Positions 55,148 to 64,000 of a DNA stretch of 64,000 nucleotides are shown one piece after another. Each line of letters starts with the position of its first letter. Within the stretch, counting starts at the first letter, position 1. Both the position numbers and the translations under genes were made by a program. Source of the DNA: Larix kaempferi (taxonomy: Eukaryota > Streptophyta > Pinopsida > Pinales > Pinaceae); contig BSBM01000865.1 of NCBI GenBank assembly GCA_027924585.1, positions 248,001 through 312,000 of the forward strand, given 5' to 3'. Under the pieces are notes generated by a model that was not told where the DNA came from, searched no databases, and worked only from the letters and a program-made list of their open reading frames with translations.

Positions 55148-56778
55148 ACCATCAAAAAGAGCCCTTTCACCCATACTTCATTGAGACTAATGCTGCAAAA
55201 CATGGAATTGTAGGATGTAGGATAATGAACTAACTTATCCAAATGATAAAAAAGTGTAGAAGTTTCATCATGGGAAGGATCCATATGGGTAGTATCATGC
55301 AGCTCCTTCAAAAGTGTGAAACCTTTGTCATAGATTGGTTCCAATGTAGAGAATTCATGCTCTTCTTTAAAAATTGCATAACCTTCATCAAGAGACAATT
55401 CAAGTTCCTCTTCCACCACATCAAGTGTTTGGATATCTTCAAGTTCATATTCAAACACATTAAGCACATTCAAATTTTCACATTTCTCATGATCCACCAT
55501 ATCATGAGAATCCTCCAAAAAATCTACCATTTGACAATCTGAAACATAGGAGGAAAAACAAGTATCTTGCAACTTTTCAAGAAGTTGCTCATTTTGAATT
55601 GTGAGCTTATGAATATCCTCATTATTCTTCAAGTATGCATCATGTAACAATTCATTAAGCTCAAACAAATGGTTTCTATCAAAAAGGAAAGACATGAAAT
55701 TACCTTTGATGTGGCACATTGCTCTTTGAATCTTCTCCATGTCTTCAATGAAGGATGTTTCCTCCAATGAAGTAGCTCTCCAACAAGAATTTGACACCAA
55801 TGATTGAGTGTCATGGAGAATGCTGAGGGACTCTTGGATCTTCTTTTCATTCATCTTTAAGGACCCTTCAAGAAAATGAGGCTCTTGCAAATGAACCTCC
55901 TCATCTTCTTCATTTTTGCTTGGACCAACTTCATGAAGCTCAAGTGGTGATGGGGAAGTTGATCTTGGTTCTTCTTCAACTGCTACAAGGTCTTCATTAT
56001 CATGCTTAATGGAACTTGGGCTTGCAGAAACACTTTCAAAAGTGATCTCTATGTCACCAACATAGAGGTGTGAGCACCCATCAGTAGGTACTCCTTCATA
56101 GTTTAAGCATCCATCAGTAGATGCTCTTTGGTTCATGTCTAAGCTAGAAGGCGTCTCGAAATGATCTTCCATATTTTCAATAGAATCTTCTTCATGCTCT
56201 TGTGATGTCTCTTCATTTTTCTCCTTCAAGAAAGCTGATGCATTTTTCCCCTTGTTTTCCTTAGGATCAGTATATTTGGAATCTCTTCTTGAATAAATCT
56301 CAAAATCTCTCCTTAAGGAGGACATCATTTCATGCACACATATATGATACTCGCTCAAAGGGTTTTTACAAGAAGGGCATAAACCTTTTTTCACTAACTC
56401 CACATCTTCATTTTTGGGCCTATTTTCAAAAACATGTTCAGCATAGTACTCAAAAGACATGGCATTTTGTGTATTTTTGCTCGAAGCAAGATATTCTTGA
56501 TATTTTTGATATTGTTGGGGCAAGGTTTTATATTTTTGTCTCCATCATTGGAACTCGCTCATAGAATTATCCTTGGTTGGTATGACACACTCATATTCAT
56601 CAGATCTAAATTCATAAGAATAATCTTCATTTCTCTTGAAATTGTATGAAGTGTTGCATGATGGCGCCTCTTCCTCGTACCTTTCACATTCTGCTTCATA
56701 TTGCTCATAAGCATATGCATATTCCTCGTAAGAATTGTACTCATAGGATTCATCATAATAGTAATACATGGTTGCCAA
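55148..56778 (-). pseudogene. Gag-like frame, N-terminal part, of the 14.3 kb element
   Basis: It starts at an ATG (56778), 45 bp downstream of the primer site. The first 75 codons are extremely rich in Tyr and Glu. One TGA (56545-56547) interrupts the same frame, which then runs open from 56544 (first ATG or equivalent at 56523) to the copia insertion. The middle is acidic and Ser-rich with long predicted helices (IHKLTIQNEQLLEKLQD), and CPSCKNPLSEYHICVHE might bind zinc. With its C-terminal part (46759-47591) the protein would be about 820 residues. I see no capsid, protease or polymerase signature, so gag-like is only a position-based name. Confidence 0.6.
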
Positions 56779-56822
56779 TTATTCTTGAATGTATGTACCT
56801 AATACACAGGTGCAAGGACCAT

Positions 56823-56832
56823 GCTCTGATAC
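56823..56832 (-). other. Primer binding site of the 14.3 kb element
   Basis: GTATCAGAGC on the minus strand lies three bases after the 5' LTR end ATTACA. It is the initiator-Met type with the first bases changed (TAGTATC for TGGTATC). Confidence 0.8.
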
Positions 56833-56835
56833 TAC

Positions 56836-58857
56836 TGTAATGTCCCTTGTTAGGAATTTTATTAAAATTGCAATTTTCCACTTTGTTCCCTAGTTCGACC
56901 TTTGACTAGTTTTGATCTCTAGGTCCCAAATTTGCCTCAAATGATCCCAAATCTTCTGAGAAGGTATATGAATGATATTAGAACATAAATATGTGTTTCA
57001 GGGATTCCTTTGGACCTTTAAAATACTTCTGCAAATCCTCTTTCAATTCTGATCAATGTAGGTAACTTTACTAGTGATTTTCCTTTGACTAGTATTGGTC
57101 TCTAGGTCTCAAATTGACTCCAAATGCCTTCAGATCTTCAAGGACGGTGTATGAATGACATTAGAAATTGAATATGATGTTTATGGATGAAATATGGCCA
57201 CCAAAAGACCTCTGCAAACTCTCTTAAGATTCTGTAACAATTATGCAATTTTACTAGTAATTTGGGGTTCAAATCCCCCTAGGGTAAGTACTGAAAATGG
57301 CTTCCCAAATGCCTCCAAATCCACTCAAATTTATGAACAGAGGTATGTAATGTGTTAAGTATTTTATTAAAGTCTCATATGTACCATTAATGGATTATTG
57401 CAACTGTTCTCACCCTCTCTCATTCAACTGCAAAAATCCCCAATTCAACCCTTGGGGGAATGGCACTATTTCACCTCCCAATACAACTAAACTGAGTAAA
57501 AATGCTTCAAATGCTCAAGTACAGTACATAAAAATTGTATAAGACATCCATGGTAGTATATTGATCACAGATATATCAGAGAATCATCCATTCATTCGAA
57601 ATCATCATCAATACATTGGCTCACAACAAGGTAGTGGGGAAATGGCATTGTTCTTCCATTAAAAATGAGATTTATACATTTCTACTTGGAATTTCGACCT
57701 GAAACATTTTGGAGATGAAGAACAGAGTATTTACTTCATATTACAAAAGAAATGGCGCATTAAAAGCTTCCCCAAAGAGTACAATAGCTCACCAAAAATG
57801 CCCTCCCTCAAGGATCAAGAATATGCCATCAAAACTGGAAATGGTTGAAGGAGTGAGCTGCAATAGAAGAAACCATGAGCTGCCCTGTGGCTTACACCTG
57901 CAAATAAAGACTCCATTAAAGCTCCAAATGAAAGTTCAGAATGGCCTTTCCAATTACCAACTTGGATGGGAATCTTTCACCCTCGAAATTGGCTAAGGCA
58001 AGAAACTAGTCATCCACTAGCTCTCCCTCTTCACAAAGGCAATTGCAAATTCTACAAATGATCAAAATCCATTCTAATACTTCATTTATACATTTTATAA
58101 CCAACATTATCCTTCTAAGGGTCGAAATCCTCTCAATAAATTTAATAGATTTCCATTTAGGAAATATTCCACATTTGCCACTTGTCTCCTAGTTCCAACC
58201 TTCCATCTTCTCCCAAATTTGATTTTGAGTCTCTTTGGCTTCTCCAACTCCCAAATTCGCCTTCCTTGAGCCTATTTTTGGGGCTGACATGTCATAGTGG
58301 TCATATGTCATAGGTCAGGTCTGCAATTTGTCATAGTTGTCATAGATGCTCCATCATTGGTGTCATAGGGGCTAGGGAATCTAGCCCAAGTGTCCACAAA
58401 CTTCCACTTTGACTCTTTATCTTCCATGGAGGTTACCAATACTTCCCAATTCGACCTAATATGCTCAATGACATGTGTTATGACTTACCAACTCACCCAA
58501 GAGTGTTCACATTCCCATTAATTTGAATTTGCAAAAGAGAGATACCATGTATTATGAAAAATCAAGCTAGTGTGGGTCCCACATCCTCCATATGTCTCCA
58601 AAACCATTTGTCACCTAGGATTTCTCTTAAATTTCTTTATTCACACTATTTATTAAATACTTGAACCCTTCTAATGTCTAAACATCATTTATTATCCCCA
58701 TTATTCCAAATCCCAAAGTTTCCACCCCAAACCTAGGAAACTAGTAATTTTCCTCCTTGGCAATTATTTGACCTTTAGCATCAATTTGACAAACTCTAAT
58801 GAATAGGGCCAATGTGATTAGGCCATTGTGACCCAATACCAAATTTGGTACATGACA
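56836..58857 (-). repeat. 5' LTR of the 14.3 kb element (2022 bp)
   Basis: It is the partner of 44564-46571, flanked on the right by TGTAA. It carries an extra GCCAATGTGATTAG-like duplication near 58815 that the other LTR lacks. Confidence 0.93.
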
Positions 58858-58862
58858 TGTAA
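58858..58862. repeat. Target site duplication TGTAA, right copy
   Basis: It matches 44559-44563. The family D LTR resumes right after it. Confidence 0.93.
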
Positions 58863-59951
58863 TGAAAAGGTTGAATAACTAATCAATTTCTATGATCTTC
58901 TTCTACTCTTGAACACTCACGACCGAATTTTGAAAGAACCTAATTACATCCATTCACTGCAGAATTTATACTAAATTGAAATTCATCATTCATATACTCC
59001 TCTGGAAATGGTAACAAAAATAACTCTGTAATCAAACCTCACCACTCATTAAAGGATTCACACGCAACTATGATCAACACACCAATTTTGCATATCAATT
59101 CATTGAACCAATCCACACTGCGTTAATAATTAAGCTATTAATCTAGATACACATGCATAAAGGAAAGAAATCCTATTTATAAAAGCACCTGTCATAGAAG
59201 GGGGCCCTGCCTTCAGCAACAGGAGCTGAACAGCCTCTCAATCACACGAAATTGATCAACACATCGAATCAGATAAAACCAGGAATCTCTTATAAAAACT
59301 TGATACAGTGTTCAATAGTTCTTATGCAATTGAGGCTAACCCTTCTAAAGAGTCCCCGTGTCTTTTATACATCAACGCTTATGAGAGGATAAATGAGAAA
59401 TCGCATAGTTACAAAAAATTCCCCAATAAATCCTATCTATGGATCTTTAATAAGATATTTTAGGGATATACATCGTGGAAAGTGGAGGAAGATCCCAGGG
59501 ATGTCGAGATGGTCAACTATGAGTCATCATATACCTATAATACCGAATTAAGCATAAAACCTCCATCTCCTTGGATCGAATACAACATCATCTGAATGTT
59601 GGATAGGTAACCAAAATAATGTAATAGAATATATCAAGTTGGATACCTCGGTGTAATAGCTCTAGACTGAAATGCATATCTTCCAGCTTCCATAGTCCTT
59701 CATTCTGCAACCTGTAGATAAACTGATACCAAACCTGAAACATAACTTCTTTAGTAGGAAATAATGGCAGCATAGCCCTATCAATCACAAGCAATTGACA
59801 AATAACAGAAAGGACCAGATCAATTCTTACCAAGGCTAAAATGTGCAAAATGCAACCAAAAGAGCCAGTAGTGATACAGGAGTATGTCAAAAAGGATTCA
59901 AAAACAAAATAGAAAAGGAGGAACAAAAAGGGTCATATGCACAACCCGTCA
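58863..59951 (-). repeat. LTR of element D, copy 2, right fragment
   Basis: It is the reverse complement of the first three quarters of 3370-4861, ending CAACCCGTCA at 59951. The TATA box is conserved at 59361-59369. No polypurine tract flanks it, and the bases beside 44158 and 59951 do not form a target duplication, so this is not a clean solo LTR. It may be a 5' LTR of a deleted element. Confidence 0.85.
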
Positions 59952-61566
59952 ATAACCTTATGTAAAGTACTAGGTTTTATAACCAAAGTTACAACCTAAA
60001 CTTTAGTATTCAATTGTTGAACCTTGACTAGCCACGATAGTGCCATGACAATGCCATGCAAGAAGCCGTGGTGCTGATGGAATTTCTTGTGGAGACATGG
60101 TGGCCTTTCCTTGTGGAGTTGTGTAAGTAATATTGGATGCCTCGATGGTATGTGGAAAGATTTTATCTATAGGGTTTGAACATGGAAAAGGTAAGGATCG
60201 AACTGTTGTTTCTAGGAAGAGGGTATATTTTTTCAATATTAATGTACCATTTTGTTTTATAGATCCGATCATTCTAGATTATAACTACATTCATCCCATG
60301 GAAAATTGACATGGACAGGGTTATATACAAATACAACAATGATTAATCATTTTCCTTTTATAAATTCTTTCATCAGAAATAATCAATATCCCTAATGAAT
60401 CGAGATCAAGCCATTTCCCAAAATGGCTCACGCATAAGGAAATAGTACACACATTCTAACTCACATTCTCTACCATTAATAAAACATATTCGAGATAGTG
60501 ATAATTACTTGACAATAAGTGGGAAAGAATACTTAGAGAATCAGTTCTTCCCAACCATAGGAAAGAGCATCACAACCGCTAGCCCAACTCCACCCCAGAG
60601 CTGGATCACCACCATTCACCCAAGAACTAACAATCAAAGCTTTCACACAACACTCTCTCTTAGAGTCTGTAACAAGCTTAGTGATGGAATTACAAAAATA
60701 AGAGAACACTCAACACATGCATTTACATCAAAATTTCTCCATGCACAACACAACAGCCAATGTTGACTCAGTGCACCAATATATAGTTTTTTCTCATGTC
60801 TTGTGCCATCCGAATCAAATCTCAATCAATCCTTCAATCCCCTGTGATTTAGGATCTTGTCTGGTAGTTGAGTTTTTAGATTGTATTTTATTGGTAAAAT
60901 ATCCTTGCTTGCTTTACACATGTTCATGTCTCATGGTGGTTTCCCCTCATTTAACTTAATTCTCCAAGTGTCTTTTTCTTTTATTAATAATAAAATAATA
61001 ATTTGTTGTGCAAAGTGTCACTCACACCTCGTGTGAGTATTTTTGAGTTTTTTAAATAACTCTTATAAAAATAATTCTTTTTGAAATATTTTCACAAATA
61101 TTAAATCAAAAATAAAATAATAATGTCTCTGGGGTATCACATTTGTTGCCTCATCACCTTCTTTCCTTTTCTCTTGAAAATCCTCCTGCATGTTTCCTTT
61201 TGGTCACTCTTGGCTTGCCATAGCTGATTTTGCCAATTCGTGACCTCTAGCCTAGATTTGGAAACTGCTTTTGCCTCGATGGGAGATTATTGATAAATCT
61301 AAACCTGCCAATTGTGTGAATTTAGAATTTCCTCTTATGCATTCAAATCTCTCTTATGAGATGTACTATTAATGTAATCTTATCATTCATTAATAAGATA
61401 ATGCAATTTTATGCAATTGAGTTCTCTTTTATGTGTTTATGATTCACTCTTCTTGTGTCAATTTTCTTCTAAATCTCTGTAGCATTTCTTAGTGAAGATT
61501 ACATTGAGTGCCTAGATCCTTATCTTGTGGAATTCTTGGTACCATCAATGCCATAGAATTCTAATA
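59952..61566. other. Probable LTR-containing region, no gene seen
   Basis: Small frames (for example 60003-60272 minus and 60509-60766 plus) have no recognised domain. The sequence up to about 61566 is probably the 5' LTR of the element whose primer site follows, since ...GAATTCTAATA looks like a decayed LTR end, but I could not find its start or a partner LTR in the window. Confidence 0.35.
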
Positions 61567-61578
61567 TGATATCAGGTC
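61567..61578 (+). other. Degenerate initiator-Met primer site
   Basis: TGATATCAGGTC followed by TTAGG resembles TGGTATCAGAGC. It lies 230 bp before a gag-like frame, which supports the reading. Confidence 0.5.
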
Positions 61579-61803
61579 TTAGGGAGCATAGTTGTTTGAT
61601 GTAGCGTACCATAAGTAATGGAGGTTCCACAAAAATTCCGAGGCAATTTCCTTGAATCCATTGGAGAAATCATTTGGAGTATACCCAGGTGTGAAGCACT
61701 CCCAAAAGTTCCTACTGTCCAAGCACAACTCATTAGATTTCAATTCATATTTCATATAGATATTCATAAATTTTTTTGCATGTGTTTTGTGTAGTACAAC
61801 TTC

Positions 61804-63177
61804 ATGGATTCAAAATCAATTCCTCCTCTATTGCCATTCAGATATGTCGAGTGGAAATTGAAGATGGCTGCATATCTCGAGAGCCATGATCTCTTTGATG
61901 TGTCTATTGGAAATGTGGCAGAGCTAGAGTCCTTTGAAGAGAAATATGTTTCGATGAATGATTGTGACAGAGCATTAGGATCCATGTGTCTAGCCATTCC
62001 TCCTAGAATGCACTATCTCATTGACACTATTGAATACCCAAGTGAGATATGGCCCATATTGGACAAAGCATTTGGAAAGCAGAATGAAGATATTGGTGAT
62101 AACCTCTTGGAGAGCGAATTTGGAACCTCCTTGATTGTTCTTCCTACTGAATTCTCGGCCTCAACCCTCTCTGAATAAGTTGTTCAAAGAGAAGAAGAAG
62201 GAATTGCAGAAATTTATTCAACACTTGCAGTTCATGTTTAAGATAATCTCTTTGTTTTGAATGCTTCATCTTCTTACCATGAATCAGAATTTGAAGAGAC
62301 TTCATTTGTTGCTCTTGAATATGATGAATATGATGAATCCTCATCCTATGATGCTGATAATGAAGAAGGTTCAATTAATGGAGCTGCTACAGTTGTTGAA
62401 GATGAATCCATCCATTCATTGTTCTCCTATCATTCTTCATATTTCAACCTTGAGGATGATAAACTAGTGATTGATGATCTTGTGCATTCTTCACAAGTTG
62501 ATGGTGCTCAATATGCTGATATAATGGATGATTTGAAGACTAGATATGATTTCAAGAATTCTCTATTTGCACTAACTGATTTTGTTCTCATCCCTTCTAC
62601 CTATTCCTACATGATGAATAGCACCTTTCCTCAAAGTTTCGCTGAATATGGAAGACACCACTATTTTATTTGGATTGATTCTCAAGATGATCAAGACGCA
62701 TTTGGTCCTGATATTACCCTTTATGGTTCAATGTTCAATTCTAATGAGAAACTACATATGATCTCCTATCATACTTCTACAGAGGATCTTATATTGACTA
62801 GTGCTCTAGAAGATTAACCTTCTTCTCATGAGTTTGTTGATGTGCACAACTATGGTTTATTGGATATTTTGGAAGCTATATCAATATTTGGAGCTGTTGC
62901 ATATGCTCTCTTTGGTCCCACGTCTCCTCCCTATTCCAGAATGGTCACATGCACACTTCCTCAAAGTGAAAAAAAAGTTGGAGGCATTATGCATTCGCTT
63001 GGACACTTGCTCCTCATACTTGGAGTTGATTTGAAGTCCAAGCCACCACCATCACATCAAAGTTCATTTAGATATTCTCTCACCTATGTTGGTTCGAATT
63101 TCAAGGATCCTCATGAAATTGCCATCATGTTGGCACACATTCTTGGAGCTGCTCATGGTTCAAGTTGCAAGTTCTAG
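61804..63177 (+). pseudogene. Decayed copia-type gag-like frame
   Basis: One reading frame of about 458 codons with three in-frame TAA stops (62176, about 62233 and 62815). The first 110 residues (RYVEWKLKMAAYLESHDLFD..., then CLAIPPRMHYLIDTIEYPSEIWPILDKAF) follow the copia gag pattern, where a W-K-x-x-M segment is followed by a helix ending in E-x-W-x-x-L. The rest is acidic, Ser/Tyr/Asp-rich and unmatched. It has no CCHC knuckle and no protease or polymerase follows, so this is another non-autonomous element. A primer-site-like sequence precedes it and GAGGGGGGTT follows at 63341. Confidence 0.55.
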
Positions 63178-63340
63178 GATATTCATTGGCACATTTGGGA
63201 GAAGATAGTTATTCTTGCAAAGAGGAAAGAACCTATTGATCTCTGATTTTCCAATCATTGGCCTCACTGGCGTTCTTTGGACTGTTATGTTCATATTTAC
63301 AGTCTAAAATAAACTTTTTGATACACTCCATGTTCAGTTT

Positions 63341-63350
63341 GAGGGGGGTT
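63341..63350 (+). other. Polypurine tract-like sequence
   Basis: GAGGGGGGTT lies 160 bp after the gag-like frame. A 3' LTR should begin nearby, but none is recognisable because no partner LTR is identified. Confidence 0.45.
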
Positions 63351-64000
63351 CAAGTACCATGAGTGACACTAGCTCTTAAATGAGCCATTGTAAGGTTAGC
63401 CTTAATGCAAGGTAATGTTATTCAATTAGGGAATTTATGTTGATGTTCAAAAGAATATAATTTGGACAACAACAATATAAACACCCTTGAAGGATTGGAG
63501 AGGTTGTTCAAAGGGAGGATGGGGATGGAAGACCGATTGCATTTAAAGCCCTCATGATCAATGACATCAAATTCATAAATAAATGAAAATGGCACATGAT
63601 ATGTATTATTAATTGCAAGAATGCTTTTAAAAAAAGAATGTCAATCCATTGAATAAACAAAATGTGGCCTACCTAACAATGCTTACATTAATTTCTAAAG
63701 ACATGATAAATTAACTAATTAGTTGAAGAAAATAAATTAATACCTAATATCTACAAATATGAAAATGTGGTATGCAATTAATTTTCTAAAAAAAACTTTA
63801 GTGATTAGTAAAAAGAATGGTGAAAGGAAATATGCAATTTAATCCGATTTCAAATTTTATAAATGCATCCAAAAATCAAAATTCCATTAATGAAATAATT
63901 TTGTAAAGTAAAGAAGGAACTTTGTACTTCAATTGTTAGTATAAGTTGTATCAATAATTTGTATTTCTCCTGGGACTAAGTGGATCTTTCAAATACAACT
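63351..64000. other. AT-rich DNA to window end, no gene seen
   Basis: Probably part of a 3' LTR or flank; there are no coding frames or repeats of note. Confidence 0.4.

Larger units (their letters stand above)
44564..58857 (-). mobile_element. Non-autonomous LTR retrotransposon with 2.0 kb LTRs
   Basis: The LTRs are 44564-46571 and 56836-58857, with target duplication TGTAA. A primer site and polypurine tract are placed for minus-strand transcription. Without the nested copia element it is about 6.7 kb. The only substantial coding capacity is one gag-like frame, plus a short frame next to the 3' LTR that resembles the tail of a Ty3/gypsy pol. No reverse transcriptase or integrase core is seen, so it depended on another element. 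The LTRs differ at many positions and by an indel of about 14 bp near 58815, so it is clearly older than the copia insertion it contains. Confidence 0.92.

Noticed and set aside
44158-59951. Family D copy 2 as a clean solo LTR
   Set aside because: The bases flanking its two ends do not match as a target duplication.
60003-60272. 89-codon frame with a WHCHG segment, possibly a copper-oxidase motif
   Set aside because: One short motif only, with no further laccase motifs or exons nearby.
1-64000. tRNA, rRNA or organelle DNA insert
   Set aside because: No cloverleaf, rRNA core or organelle gene sequence was recognised on reading; a tRNAscan or organelle BLAST would be decisive.

Overview
This is a plant nuclear window, AT-rich and built almost entirely of transposable elements nested in one another. 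The plant call rests on long terminal repeat (LTR) retrotransposons with initiator-Met-type primer sites, a large-gag non-autonomous element with a tRNA-Arg-type primer site, Ty1/copia pol relics and an intron-containing RPA-like gene. The size and depth of the nest would suit a large-genome seed plant, possibly a gymnosperm, but no sequence here fixes the species. I found no convincing intact host gene, no rRNA or tRNA gene and no CRISPR array.

Left part (1-8382): an antisense LTR-like stretch (1-1370), a decayed coiled-coil gag-like frame (1575-3147), a polypurine tract and a 1.49 kb LTR (family D, 3370-4861), then about 3.5 kb of unassigned AT-rich DNA.

Central part (8383-35757): a large Helentron-type rolling-circle transposon. 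Its parts, in order, are a 2.5 kb leader, an OTU cysteine protease domain, a second OTU-like domain lacking the catalytic cysteine, a repeated helical region, Cys-rich fingers, a HUH Rep domain with a two-tyrosine motif, a PIF1-type helicase, an endonuclease/exonuclease/phosphatase (EEP) domain and an RPA-like OB-fold gene with introns. Its 5' 6.06 kb is tandemly duplicated (unit A 8383-14444, unit B 14445-31224). Unit B is split by a very young 10.7 kb LTR element (18945-29639) with 724 bp LTRs that look identical, a CCCCT target duplication and one open 1596-codon gag-protease frame on the minus strand, but no reverse transcriptase or integrase. Several nonsense codons are shared by both Helentron units, so the damage is older than the duplication.

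Right part (35758-44157): AT-rich sequence with many 40-90 bp direct duplications and a GC-richer island (39.4-40.5 kb) of unknown origin.

Far right (44158-59951): a three-level nest. An inverted copy of the family D LTR is split by a 14.3 kb LTR element (44564-58857, TSD TGTAA, 2.0 kb LTRs, minus strand, with an unusual gag-like protein and no polymerase). That element is in turn split by a copia element (47597-55142, TSD GTGGC, 550 bp LTRs). The copia 3' untranslated region carries five successive minisatellite arrays. The last 4 kb holds another decayed gag-like frame (61804-63177) between a degenerate primer site and a polypurine tract.
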